A DNA stretch of 33,286 nucleotides, taken from Treponema sp. GTDB lineage: Bacteria > Spirochaetota > Spirochaetia > Treponematales > Breznakiellaceae. Shown piece by piece: positions 16,803 to 24,856 of this stretch; positions within the stretch are counted from its first letter, which is position 1; every line of letters begins with the position of its first letter. A program made the translations under genes and the position numbers. Below the pieces are notes generated by a model. That model was not told where the DNA came from and made no database searches. It worked only from the letters and a program-made list of their open reading frames with translations. The stretch is taken from NCBI GenBank assembly GCA_031279555.1, contig JAITIK010000117.1, positions 1-33,286 on the forward strand, given 5' to 3'.

Positions 16803-17013
16803 TTTTTCTATCGTTATAAAAACTTTGCGCTATTGGCCGCGCCACTGGCGGCGATAAAAACGCTCTTGTAAAATTTTAGGCTGTATGTTATTGTTATAGT
16901 GATATAGGGTCTTTCAAAATCCGCCGCGCTTGGCGGCGTATCCGGATGGCGGCGCATTTTGGAAAAGAACCTCCCATTTAGAAAATAGCATATTCATGCA
17001 CTTGGAGGGAAAT

Positions 17014-17352
17014 ATGGCTGCTGTCTATGTTAATCAGGAAGAAGGCCTGAAGCGGGTGATAAACAACAAGAAGTTGTATGTGAAATTGCTCACTAAATTC
17101 AAAAATGAAACAAATCTCACCGAATTGTTGCGTTCCATTGAGGAAAAAAATTACGAGAAAGCCGAGACATGCGCTCATACGCTCAAAGGCTTAAGCGGCA
17201 ACTTATCCCTTACCGCGCTCTACGAAAAAGCCACGGCGCTTGACGCGCAGTTAAAAATTCAAGTGATTGACGCGGACGCTGTCGCCGGCATAACCGCTTG
17301 TTTTAATGAAACGCAAAAAGCCATTGATGAGATTTTAGCCGCTCATGGATAA
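17014..17352 (+). CDS. Histidine phosphotransfer (Hpt) domain protein
   Basis: This 112-residue protein is a single Hpt domain. The phosphorylatable His55 sits in CAHTLKGLSGNL, the canonical HxLKGxSxNL motif, within a predicted four-helix bundle. Hpt proteins relay phosphate between receiver domains. The ATG at 17014 follows GGAGGG; the frame extends upstream to 16930 without support. It overlaps the next gene by 8 bases, so the response regulator is its likely partner. No histidine kinase is present in the window. Confidence 0.85.
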   Translation: MAAVYVNQEEGLKRVINNKKLYVKLLTKFKNETNLTELLRSIEEKNYEKAETCAHTLKGLSGNLSLTALYEKATALDAQLKIQVIDADAVAGITACFNETQKAIDEILAAHG

Positions 17353-18409
17353 TACAACAAAACCCTCTGTCTTGGTCGTTGATGATGAAGAAATCAACGT
17401 GATGCTGCTCGAAGGCATACTCGAAGATGAGTACACGGTCGTCACAGCGAATGACGGAACAGAGGCGCTTGATATATTGTGGCATAGCAAGGTTCTCCCG
17501 AAAGTCGTTCTGCTTGATGTGCAGATGCCCAAGATGGGCGGTTTTGAGACTCTTAAAAACATTAAGGCGGATGATTCGCTTAAACGTATTCCGGTTATCT
17601 TTATCACGGCGGACAAAGAGGAAAGCAAGTCTCTTGCCGCAGGCGCGGTGGACTATATTTCCAAGCCCCCGAATCCCGATGTAGTGAGACTGCGGGTGAA
17701 GAACCAGATAGAGCTTAAAAACTACAGCGATCACCTTGAGGAATTGGTGAAGGAAAAAACCGCCGAGATAATGGGATCCATGGATGTCATGCTCCAGGCG
17801 ATGGCGAACATTATTGAGTACCGCAATCTTGAATCAGGCAGCCATGTCAAGCGTGTGCAACTGTATACCGAGGCGCTCATCAATCAGCTTATGGGCAGAT
17901 CATCGAGGTATGTGGAATACGCCTATCAGCTTAAAATACTCGATCCTGACATCATCATAAAGTCCGTCGCCCTCCATGATGTGGGGAAAATCGGCATACC
18001 GGACAAGATACTGTTGAAGCCCGGAAAGCTCGATCCCGATGAATTTGAGATTATGAAGACCCATACGACGCTGGGGAAAAAAATAGTCGAATCCATTCTT
18101 AGAAACCACGAGGGTATATATCTGCAACACTGCCGCGACATCGCCTATTGTCATCACGAGCGTTTTGACGGCAAGGGGTACCCGCGTGGAATCGCCGGCT
18201 ACGACATCCCGCTTGCGGCGCGTATCGCCTCGGTCGCCGATGTGTACGACGCTTTGGTGTGCGTCCGCGTGTACAAAGCGGCCTTTTCCTATAAGGACGC
18301 GATCAAAATCATCACCGACGGGAGCGGTTCCCAGTTTGATCCCATACTCACCAAAGTGCTATTTGACATTCAGGACGAATTTATAGCTATTTCGGAAGCA
18401 TATAAGTAG
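17345..18409 (+). CDS. Response regulator with HD-GYP cyclic-di-GMP phosphodiesterase domain
   Basis: This 354-residue protein has an N-terminal receiver domain (about 6-122) with acidic VDDEE, phosphoacceptor Asp58 in LLDVQMPKMGG and Lys107 in YISKP. A short coiled linker follows (about 125-145). The HD-GYP domain covers 145-354: HD pair His211-Asp212 in ALHDVGKIGIPD, HHERFDGKGYP at 270-280 with the GYP signature, and VADVYDAL. HD-GYP enzymes hydrolyse cyclic-di-GMP. All main metal ligands appear present, so it is probably active. The start overlaps the Hpt gene, indicating a phosphorelay output whose envelope targets may include the following genes. Confidence 0.93.
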   Translation: MDNTTKPSVLVVDDEEINVMLLEGILEDEYTVVTANDGTEALDILWHSKVLPKVVLLDVQMPKMGGFETLKNIKADDSLKRIPVIFITADKEESKSLAAGAVDYISKPPNPDVVRLRVKNQIELKNYSDHLEELVKEKTAEIMGSMDVMLQAMANIIEYRNLESGSHVKRVQLYTEALINQLMGRSSRYVEYAYQLKILDPDIIIKSVALHDVGKIGIPDKILLKPGKLDPDEFEIMKTHTTLGKKIVESILRNHEGIYLQHCRDIAYCHHERFDGKGYPRGIAGYDIPLAARIASVADVYDALVCVRVYKAAFSYKDAIKIITDGSGSQFDPILTKVLFDIQDEFIAISEAYK

Positions 18410-18436
18410 CGCGTCGTTAGCATATAGAGAGACACT

Positions 18437-21136
18437 ATGAATTTTATTGATATACTTTATACGCTGGTCATCTGGTTTCCCAGAGCGTTGATTGAATTCC
18501 TTTTTGTTCTTTTCAAAAAAATACTTGACAACCCTGGACTTGCCGTTGTCGCGGTGAGCGTTTGTGTAAACACCCTCCTGCTCCCAATTTACGCGGTCGC
18601 TGACCGGTGGCAGCATGAGGAGCGTCTTATACAAAAGCGCATGAAGCGCAAACTCAATGATATACGGGCCGTGTTCAAAGGCGATGAGCGCCAGATGATC
18701 ATCAACACGTATTACCGGCAAATGCGCTATTCACCCCTCTCCGCCCTGCGTTCAAGCGTAGGTTTGTTGCTGCAAATTCCGTTCTTTCTTGCGGCGTATT
18801 GGTTTTTATCGCATACGCCAAGTTTGGCGGGAAAATCATTTTATTTTTTGCGGAATCTGGGCGAAGCGGATCATTTGTTCGTCATAAACGGGTTTGCCAT
18901 TAATGTCATGCCAATTTTGATGACCGTTATAAACCTGCTGTCCGCCATGGTGTATGCAAAAGGCGCGGGGTCAGCCAATCCTCGCACACAAGGTCAACAA
19001 GCCCTCGCGTTGGGATCCCGCGAAAAAACTCAACTTTACGGCATGGCGATTATTTTCCTCGCGCTGCTCTATAATTCGCCGTCGGGGCTCGTGTTGTATT
19101 GGACGTGCAACAATGTCTTTTCTTTGGGAAAGAACCTGGCGTCCGCGACATTAAAACGCCCGTCTTCGGCGCTTCAGGCAATTGCAACCATCATTGGGCT
19201 TGCGCTTGCCGCCGGCGCGTTGGGGAGACGGTTCAACCTCGACCGTTACAAGTTTATGATAGCGGGGCTTGGCGCGGGACTTATAGCCGTTCCTTTCGTA
19301 TGGAAGTGGGTTGTGAAGATGGCGCGGCGATTGCAGATGCCGGAAAAAGACTCCCTCCTCCTTTTCTTCTCATCATGCGCGGCGCTTTTTTTGCTCATGG
19401 GGCTGCTTCTTCCCGCGCAGGTCATAGCGTCAGAGGCGTCTGACTTTGCGGATCCGATTCAGTATGTCGTACGAACCTTCCTGCAAAGTTTTGTCGTGTG
19501 CCTGCTTATTCCGGGCGTCGTGTGGGCGTTTGCGAACGCCGACATACGAAAGATTCTCGCCGCAGGCGCCGCGATAACCACACTCTTATCGCTGATTTGT
19601 GTGTTCGCCCTCAGCGCGTCCTATGGCGTTATGACGGCCTCCTTTAAAATCGAACAGCCGGAACTTATAAGCCGGGCGTTTCCTCTGTGGGCGAGCGCCG
19701 CCGCCGCAATCGTCGCGGCTATTGTTCCTCTTGTTTTTCTTCTTGTCAAACAACAGAAAATACTGGCCGGCGTCTATAACGCCGCCGCCATTGCGATAAC
19801 CGTGATGAGTATTATAACGATGGTCACGCTGGGCGAGGAACTGAAAGAGACGCGGCAAACCGCGCGGGAATATAATGTGAGTACGTCCGCCGTATTCCCG
19901 TTTGCCAAAACCGGCGACAACACCTTCATCATGTTCCTCGACCGCGCTTTAGGCGTCGCCATGAGTGTGGCGCTGGACGAGGCGCCCGAACTGCGGGAAC
20001 TCTATGACGGTTTTATCTGGTATCCCAATACGATTTCTTTTGGCAATTGTACGGTAACCGGACTGCTCCCCATATACGGCGGCTATGACTACACGCCGCA
20101 GGCCATAAACGCGCGGGCAAACGAGCTTTTATCCGACAAAGCTAACGAGGCGCTCACCGTCCTGCCGAAATTGTTTGGCGAAACGGGCAGCCGCATCTCA
20201 ATAACAGATCCGGCCTTGACCAATATGCGTTTTGTTTCAGACCCGGCCGTGTTCAAAGATATCCCAAATGTAACGGTGCAGAATCTTGACGGCAGGTTTA
20301 ACAAACAATATATGGAAGAGTTTCACTTGGAAACGGAAAGTTTCCTTGAAAGTTTCGATTTTGATATCCTGTTCCGCTACGCTCTGTTTCGAGTCGCCAT
20401 TCCGTCGCTTCGTTACGGCATCCATTACAAGGGGATGTGGTGGCGGGATAACGCCACCAATGCATTTGGACTCGGATTGACCGAATATTCGTCCCTATAT
20501 TACCTGAATTCTATGTGTACTGTGGACAGCGGCGCCGGTACGTTCAGCATGTTTTTTAACGAGACGACACATGAACCGGGCGTTTACACCAAGGACGGGC
20601 GCTTGTCTGCAAGTCCGCCTTCTTTCACCCAAGAAGACATAGAAAAATTTGGATCTGAAGATACGGCGGCGTATATGTACACCTTTATGGCGGCGATGAA
20701 AGCCGTAACCAAATGGCTCGCGGGCTTGCAGTCTATGGGCGTCTACGACAACACCAGAATCGTGATTGTTTCAGACCACGGAACCGGGTTCGCCAAAGAT
20801 ATGTTTGAAGGATCCGGCATGGTGGATTATAATCCGCTCCTCATGGTGAAAGATTTCGGCGCCCGCGGACCCTTGTCCATTTCTGAAACATTTATGACCA
20901 ACGCCGACGTGCCTGCTATTGTTACGCAAGGCATGAGAGAGCCGAAAAATCCGCATCTGGGAACCTCGTTGTCAAGAACGTTTCAAGAAAACGATCCGTT
21001 GGCGGTGGCGCGGGCTGTCGCAACCAATCCGTCAAAACACGGTCCGTATCTGCTCAACCTGTCCGGCGTTCGTACGCTCATAGGCAGAGACATTTTCAAA
21101 GCCTCTTCATGGAGCGGCTGGGAGGACGCGCAATGA
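18437..21136 (+). CDS. YidC/Oxa1-like membrane domain fused to an LTA-synthase-like sulfatase domain
   Basis: This 899-residue protein has two recognisable parts. Residues about 30-235 look like the YidC/Oxa1 insertase core: NPGLAVVAVSVCVNTLLLPIY, a charged hairpin with EERLIQKRMKRKL, the LLLQIPFFLAAYWFLSH helix and the hallmark SPSGLVLYWTCNN (about 213-226). More transmembrane helices follow to about 475. The remainder is a large extracytoplasmic alkaline-phosphatase-superfamily domain of the LtaS/OpgB type: TFIMFLDRALG near 495, YPNTISFGNCTVTGLLPIYG and metal-binding VSDHGTG near 777. It may transfer phosphoglycerol or phosphoethanolamine to a surface glycan. The insertase half could be a repurposed anchor. 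AGAGAG precedes the ATG. The next gene overlaps by ATGA. Confidence 0.8.
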   Translation: MNFIDILYTLVIWFPRALIEFLFVLFKKILDNPGLAVVAVSVCVNTLLLPIYAVADRWQHEERLIQKRMKRKLNDIRAVFKGDERQMIINTYYRQMRYSPLSALRSSVGLLLQIPFFLAAYWFLSHTPSLAGKSFYFLRNLGEADHLFVINGFAINVMPILMTVINLLSAMVYAKGAGSANPRTQGQQALALGSREKTQLYGMAIIFLALLYNSPSGLVLYWTCNNVFSLGKNLASATLKRPSSALQAIATIIGLALAAGALGRRFNLDRYKFMIAGLGAGLIAVPFVWKWVVKMARRLQMPEKDSLLLFFSSCAALFLLMGLLLPAQVIASEASDFADPIQYVVRTFLQSFVVCLLIPGVVWAFANADIRKILAAGAAITTLLSLICVFALSASYGVMTASFKIEQPELISRAFPLWASAAAAIVAAIVPLVFLLVKQQKILAGVYNAAAIAITVMSIITMVTLGEELKETRQTAREYNVSTSAVFPFAKTGDNTFIMFLDRALGVAMSVALDEAPELRELYDGFIWYPNTISFGNCTVTGLLPIYGGYDYTPQAINARANELLSDKANEALTVLPKLFGETGSRISITDPALTNMRFVSDPAVFKDIPNVTVQNLDGRFNKQYMEEFHLETESFLESFDFDILFRYALFRVAIPSLRYGIHYKGMWWRDNATNAFGLGLTEYSSLYYLNSMCTVDSGAGTFSMFFNETTHEPGVYTKDGRLSASPPSFTQEDIEKFGSEDTAAYMYTFMAAMKAVTKWLAGLQSMGVYDNTRIVIVSDHGTGFAKDMFEGSGMVDYNPLLMVKDFGARGPLSISETFMTNADVPAIVTQGMREPKNPHLGTSLSRTFQENDPLAVARAVATNPSKHGPYLLNLSGVRTLIGRDIFKASSWSGWEDAQ

Positions 21137-22455
21137 AAGCCGCATATTGTTTCTTTTTTATGGTATGTTTCACCCTTCCCGCCGCCGCGTACATTGACCC
21201 GGGGACGGGAAGCATGCTCTTTTCCTTGCTCACGGGGCTCGCGGTCACCGCGTTCTTTTTTGTGAAAAATCTTATCATCTCCTTAAAATCTGGTTTGTTA
21301 TCAAAAGGAAACGCGGCGGCGCAGGCAAAGAAAGAACGTCTCGTTATATATTCCGAAGGAAAGCAATACTGGAATGTATTCAAGCCCATTCTGGAAGCGC
21401 TGGACAAACGGGGCGTTGACAGCGCGTTTTACACATCGGATAGCGATGATCCGGGGTTGTCTTTCCAGTCTTCCCATATTCACGCGCAGTTTATCGGCAA
21501 GGGAAACGCGGCGTACCGGTTCCTCAATTTTCTTGAAGCCGACGTGTGCCTGATGACCACTCCGGCGCTTGATGTCTTCCAGCTTAAACGCTCGCCCGGC
21601 GTCAGCCACTACGCGCATATTTTACACGCGGTGACGGACGCGACTTTCTACCGGCTTTTTGGGATCGACTATTTCGACAGCGTTCTTTTAACCGGCGATT
21701 ACCAGAGAAAAGATATACGCATACTGGAACAGAAACGAGGATTGCCGGAAAAGCGGCTTGTTACAGTAGGCTGCACGTATCTTGACGCCCTTGCCGAGCG
21801 CAAAGCGCGCCGCATCCTGCGCCGCGCGGATCCAAGTGGTACTACCCCCCCCCCCCCCCACGAGGCGCATACGGCGGCGCACAAGACTGTATTGGTGGCG
21901 CCTTCGTGGGGCGCAAACGCCTTGCTGCGGCGTTACGCTCTCGCCCTTCTTGAACCGCTGGCGAACTCTTCTTACCATGTCATCATCCGCCCTCACCCGC
22001 AGAGCATGTTTGTTGAAAAAGACGTTGTGGAGACAATGCGCTCCGCGCTTGCCTCGCATCCTAACATCGAGTGGAATTTTGACGCCGAAAACAACGCCGT
22101 CTTGTCCCGCGCTGACATTCTTATATCTGATTTCTCCGGCGTTATTTTTGATTATGCGTTTTTATTCGAGAGGCCGGTGGTTTACCCGTCATTTACGTTT
22201 GACACACGCCCATACGATCTAGCCGACATTGAAGAAGAAGCGTGGACATTCCGCGCCATACGGGAGATCGGCGTTCCGCTTGATGAGGCGATGTTCGCGG
22301 ATATCGAAACCGCGCTTAATGCGGCGATAGAAAATGCGCAAAGCGTGTTGAAAAGCGAGCGGGCGCGGCGGTTGAAAGACGAGGCGTGGATGTATAGAGG
22401 GGAAGCCGGAGAGCGAGTCGTAGATTTCTTGCTGGAGGCCGGCGAAAAACCTTAA
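21133..22455 (+). CDS. CDP-glycerol glycerophosphotransferase-like enzyme with internal C15 tract
   Basis: This 440-residue protein has an N-terminal hydrophobic anchor (1-50, with YIDPGTGSMLFSLL) and a GT-B-like CDP-glycerol:polyglycerophosphate transferase domain. Catalytic-type segments are IIRPHPQSMF and LISDFSGVIFDYAF with RPVVYP, as in TagB/TagF enzymes. It probably adds glycerol- or ribitol-phosphate to a cell-surface polymer. The ATG at 21133 overlaps the previous stop and follows GGAGG. Fifteen consecutive C residues (21845-21859, encoding PPPP) sit in the linker between the two halves, about residue 238. The frame is intact here, but gain or loss of one C would truncate the protein before the second catalytic half. 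Confidence 0.85.
   Translation: MKAAYCFFFMVCFTLPAAAYIDPGTGSMLFSLLTGLAVTAFFFVKNLIISLKSGLLSKGNAAAQAKKERLVIYSEGKQYWNVFKPILEALDKRGVDSAFYTSDSDDPGLSFQSSHIHAQFIGKGNAAYRFLNFLEADVCLMTTPALDVFQLKRSPGVSHYAHILHAVTDATFYRLFGIDYFDSVLLTGDYQRKDIRILEQKRGLPEKRLVTVGCTYLDALAERKARRILRRADPSGTTPPPPHEAHTAAHKTVLVAPSWGANALLRRYALALLEPLANSSYHVIIRPHPQSMFVEKDVVETMRSALASHPNIEWNFDAENNAVLSRADILISDFSGVIFDYAFLFERPVVYPSFTFDTRPYDLADIEEEAWTFRAIREIGVPLDEAMFADIETALNAAIENAQSVLKSERARRLKDEAWMYRGEAGERVVDFLLEAGEKP
21845..21859 (+). repeat. Poly-C tract, candidate phase-variation switch
   Basis: Fifteen C residues in a row lie inside the glycerophosphotransferase-like gene. Homopolymeric G/C tracts of this length slip readily during replication in other bacteria, including Treponema pallidum tpr genes. 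In the current length the gene is in frame (ON). Confidence 0.85.
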
Positions 22456-22500
22456 CATAACGGTTTGTCTGTTAAAAATCATAAAAAGCGCATTTCTCCA

Positions 22501-22529
22501 TTGACATCATCTTATATTTCCGATAATAA
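22501..22529 (+). promoter_or_regulatory. Promoter of the PLP enzyme gene
   Basis: TTGACA at 22501-22506 is followed by an AT-rich -10 region: TAATAA at 22524-22529 with 17-base spacing, or AATAAT one base further. The ATG at 22542 is only 12 bases beyond, and no Shine-Dalgarno sequence is present. Confidence 0.45.
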
Positions 22530-22541
22530 TAATAAGATACT

Positions 22542-23732
22542 ATGAAAAAGCGAATTTATGGACAAAAATTTGGATTTTCCACCCGTGCGGTTCACACGGG
22601 GAACGATGTGGATGGTGAAACCGGGGCTATCCGGCGTCCCATTACCATGGCTAACAGTTACGCCCTGCCTTATGATCCTTCGGAAATGAACTGGAGCGGG
22701 GCGGATAAAAGCCTTTATACCCGGAATGGGGGCAGCAACCAGAAGTACCTGGAGGAAAAATTGGCATCCCTTTCCGGGGGAGATTGTGTGGTTTTGGCTA
22801 GCGGGGTGGCTGCCCTGTCGGGGTTGTTTTTCGCCTTGCTTAAAACCGGCGACCATGTGGTTTTTTCCAGCGTAACCTATATCGCAGTGTACCGGCTGTT
22901 AAACGAATTGTTTAACCATAAATTCAATATTGAAACTACCATTGTGGACACCGGGGACTTGGAGGCGGTTCAGGCTGCGATGCGTCCCAACACAAAACTG
23001 GTTCATATCGAAACACCGGGAAACCCCACGCTTGCCATTTCCGACATTCGGGCCATCGCCGAAATCGCCCATGCCCACGGCTCTCTTCTCTCGGTGGACA
23101 ACACCTTCGCCTCTCCCTACAACCAGCGTCCTCTTGAACTGGGAGCGGATTTTTCTGTGGAAAGCCTCACCAAATACATCAACGGTCATGGGGATGCCAT
23201 GGGCGGGGCGGTAATCGGCAAAAAAGCCCATCTGGACATGATCCGCACCCAGTCTCAAGTGAACTTGGGAGGCGTTATCAGCCCTTTTAACGCATGGCTC
23301 ATTATGCGGGGTTCTGTTACCCTGCCCCTGAGGATGAGGCGGCACAATGAAAACGCCCTACAGATCGCCCGGTATCTGGAGAGCCTCTCCTGCGTTAGGT
23401 TTACGGCGTATCCGGGGCTGGAAAGCCACCGGGGACACGCCATCGCCGCTTCCCAGATGTCTCCGGGATTCGGCGGAGTTTTGGCTTTCGGCTTGGACGC
23501 GGATCACGACGCTCATAACCGATTCGTCAGCCACTTGGAATTGATCACCTCCGCAGTTTCTTTGGGACACGACGAGAGCCTCATCGTGTTTTTAGGCGAA
23601 AATGACGAACGCCAATATCTCTATCCCCCGGAATTTCACAGGGGGTTTTTCCGATTCAGCGTGGGCCTTGAGGATGAAGAAGACATTATCGCCGATCTGG
23701 AGCGAGCCTTAAAAAAGACCGGCTTGCGATAA
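22542..23732 (+). CDS. PLP-dependent Cys/Met metabolism enzyme (trans-sulfuration family)
   Basis: This 396-residue protein belongs to the cystathionine gamma-synthase/O-acetylhomoserine sulfhydrylase/methionine gamma-lyase fold. FSTRAVHTG opens it. YTRNGGSNQ (about 60-68) replaces the usual YSRxxNPT phosphate-binding segment. VDNTFASPY contains the PLP-binding Asp186. SLTKYINGHGD holds the Schiff-base Lys211. Length is normal. Which reaction it catalyses (synthase, sulfhydrylase or lyase) is not decided by these residues. Its codon use, with many CCC, GGG and CTG codons, looks different from neighbouring genes, hinting at transfer. It lies 237 bases upstream of the nitrogenase-like genes on the same strand but has its own promoter. 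Confidence 0.88.
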   Translation: MKKRIYGQKFGFSTRAVHTGNDVDGETGAIRRPITMANSYALPYDPSEMNWSGADKSLYTRNGGSNQKYLEEKLASLSGGDCVVLASGVAALSGLFFALLKTGDHVVFSSVTYIAVYRLLNELFNHKFNIETTIVDTGDLEAVQAAMRPNTKLVHIETPGNPTLAISDIRAIAEIAHAHGSLLSVDNTFASPYNQRPLELGADFSVESLTKYINGHGDAMGGAVIGKKAHLDMIRTQSQVNLGGVISPFNAWLIMRGSVTLPLRMRRHNENALQIARYLESLSCVRFTAYPGLESHRGHAIAASQMSPGFGGVLAFGLDADHDAHNRFVSHLELITSAVSLGHDESLIVFLGENDERQYLYPPEFHRGFFRFSVGLEDEEDIIADLERALKKTGLR

Positions 23733-23809
23733 GCTCGGCGCGGATCCTTCCGTACTTCCTTATAATTGTTACGTACAGGCGATACGCTGAACCGCTCACT
23801 TATGGGTAT

Positions 23810-23850
23810 CTGTGCAGAAATAAGATATGGAACATTTTATTTCTGCACAG
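23810..23850. promoter_or_regulatory. Perfect inverted repeat upstream of the nifH-like gene
   Basis: CTGTGCAGAAATAA (23810-23823) pairs exactly with TTATTTCTGCACAG (23837-23850), with a 13-base spacer. No T run follows, so it is not a standard terminator. It lies about 50 bases before the -35 box of the nifH-like gene and could be an operator or the end of the PLP gene transcript. Confidence 0.5.
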
Positions 23851-23897
23851 TTCCTAACGTATATGCTTCCATGTTTTGACGAGCCTATTACTAAGCC

Positions 23898-23926
23898 TTG
23901 ACAAAACCAGATAAAAATGATAGGAT
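23898..23926 (+). promoter_or_regulatory. Promoter of the nifH-like gene
   Basis: TTGACA at 23898-23903 and TAGGAT at 23921-23926 are separated by 17 bases. A second -10-like TATAAT lies at 23944-23949 without a clear -35 box. AGGAG at 23962-23966 is the ribosome binding site. No -24/-12 sigma-54 sequence of the nif type was seen. Confidence 0.5.
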
Positions 23927-23969
23927 TAATTACATAGTTATACTATAATATTTATAGGTATAGGAGAAG

Positions 23970-24848
23970 ATGTTGTCCAAGAAGATAAAGCAAATCGCCA
24001 TATACGGAAAGGGGGGTATAGGAAAGTCCACCACCACTTCCAATCTCAGCGCGGCTCTTTCAGAGATGAACCTCAAAGTGATGCAGTTTGGCTGTGATCC
24101 CAAGAGCGACTCTACCAATACCCTCAGGGACGGCAAATTCATCCCCACCGTGTTGGACACTCTACGGGAAAAATCAACGGTAAAAGCCTCGGACGTCATC
24201 TATGAGGGCTATAACGGCATCTACTGCGTCGAAGCTGGCGGTCCAGCTCCGGGCGTCGGGTGCGCCGGCAGAGGCATTATCACGGCCGTGGAGCTTTTCA
24301 AGCATCAGCATGTTTTTGAAGACCTGTCCTTGGATGTAGTCATCTATGATGTTTTGGGAGACGTAGTGTGCGGAGGCTTCGCCGTCCCCATCAGAGAAGG
24401 CATTGCCGAACATGTGTTCACGGTGTCATCGGCGGATTTCATGTCCATCTACGCCTCAAACAACCTTTTTAAGGGGATAAGCAAGTACTCCAATTCAGGA
24501 GGCGCCCTTTTGGGCGGGGTGATCGCCAATTCCATGGGTCAACCCTATTCACGGGAAATTATCAACGACTTTGTAAAGCGGACGTCCACTCACGTGATTG
24601 AATACATACCTCGTTCTATAACGGTGACTCAAAGCGAACTACAGGGAAAGACCACTATTGAGGCCGCGCCCACGTCCGAGCAGGCCAATGTGTACCGCTC
24701 CCTTGCCCGCAAGATCGCTGAGCATACCGGGTCCAAAACCCCTTCCCCTCTGGAAGTCGCGGAATTGCGGGAATGGGCCGCATCGTGGGCAGATAATCTT
24801 TTGGCTTTGGAAGAGGGCAAGATCACATCGCCGGGCGACGCTATATGA
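23970..24848 (+). CDS. Nitrogenase-like iron protein (NifH homologue)
   Basis: This 292-residue protein is a NifH-family ATPase. The P-loop is YGKGGIGKSTTTSN (residues 12-25). The [4Fe-4S] ligands are Cys98 in GVGCAGRG and Cys134 in LGDVVCGGF, and the ADP-ribosylatable Arg101 is present. YDVLGD is the switch II region. It would pass electrons to a partner reductase with ATP hydrolysis. The GCDPKSDSTNTLRDGKFIPT and TVLDTLREK segments and the C-terminal half differ from canonical nitrogenase NifH and resemble nitrogenase-like groups (Nfl/Mar-type), which is why no nifH symbol is given. AGGAG precedes the ATG by 3 bases; TTG at 23973 would be better spaced. No D/K genes follow. Confidence 0.88.
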   Translation: MLSKKIKQIAIYGKGGIGKSTTTSNLSAALSEMNLKVMQFGCDPKSDSTNTLRDGKFIPTVLDTLREKSTVKASDVIYEGYNGIYCVEAGGPAPGVGCAGRGIITAVELFKHQHVFEDLSLDVVIYDVLGDVVCGGFAVPIREGIAEHVFTVSSADFMSIYASNNLFKGISKYSNSGGALLGGVIANSMGQPYSREIINDFVKRTSTHVIEYIPRSITVTQSELQGKTTIEAAPTSEQANVYRSLARKIAEHTGSKTPSPLEVAELREWAASWADNLLALEEGKITSPGDAI

Positions 24849-24856
24849 GAGGAATC

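Noticed and set aside
16930-17013. Upstream extension of the Hpt gene
   Set aside because: It lies in the structured leader; GGAGGG supports the ATG at 17014.
23733-23969. Sigma-54 or NifA site upstream of the nifH-like gene
   Set aside because: No GG-N10-GC -12/-24 box or TGT-N10-ACA site was seen; a sigma-70-like promoter is present instead.
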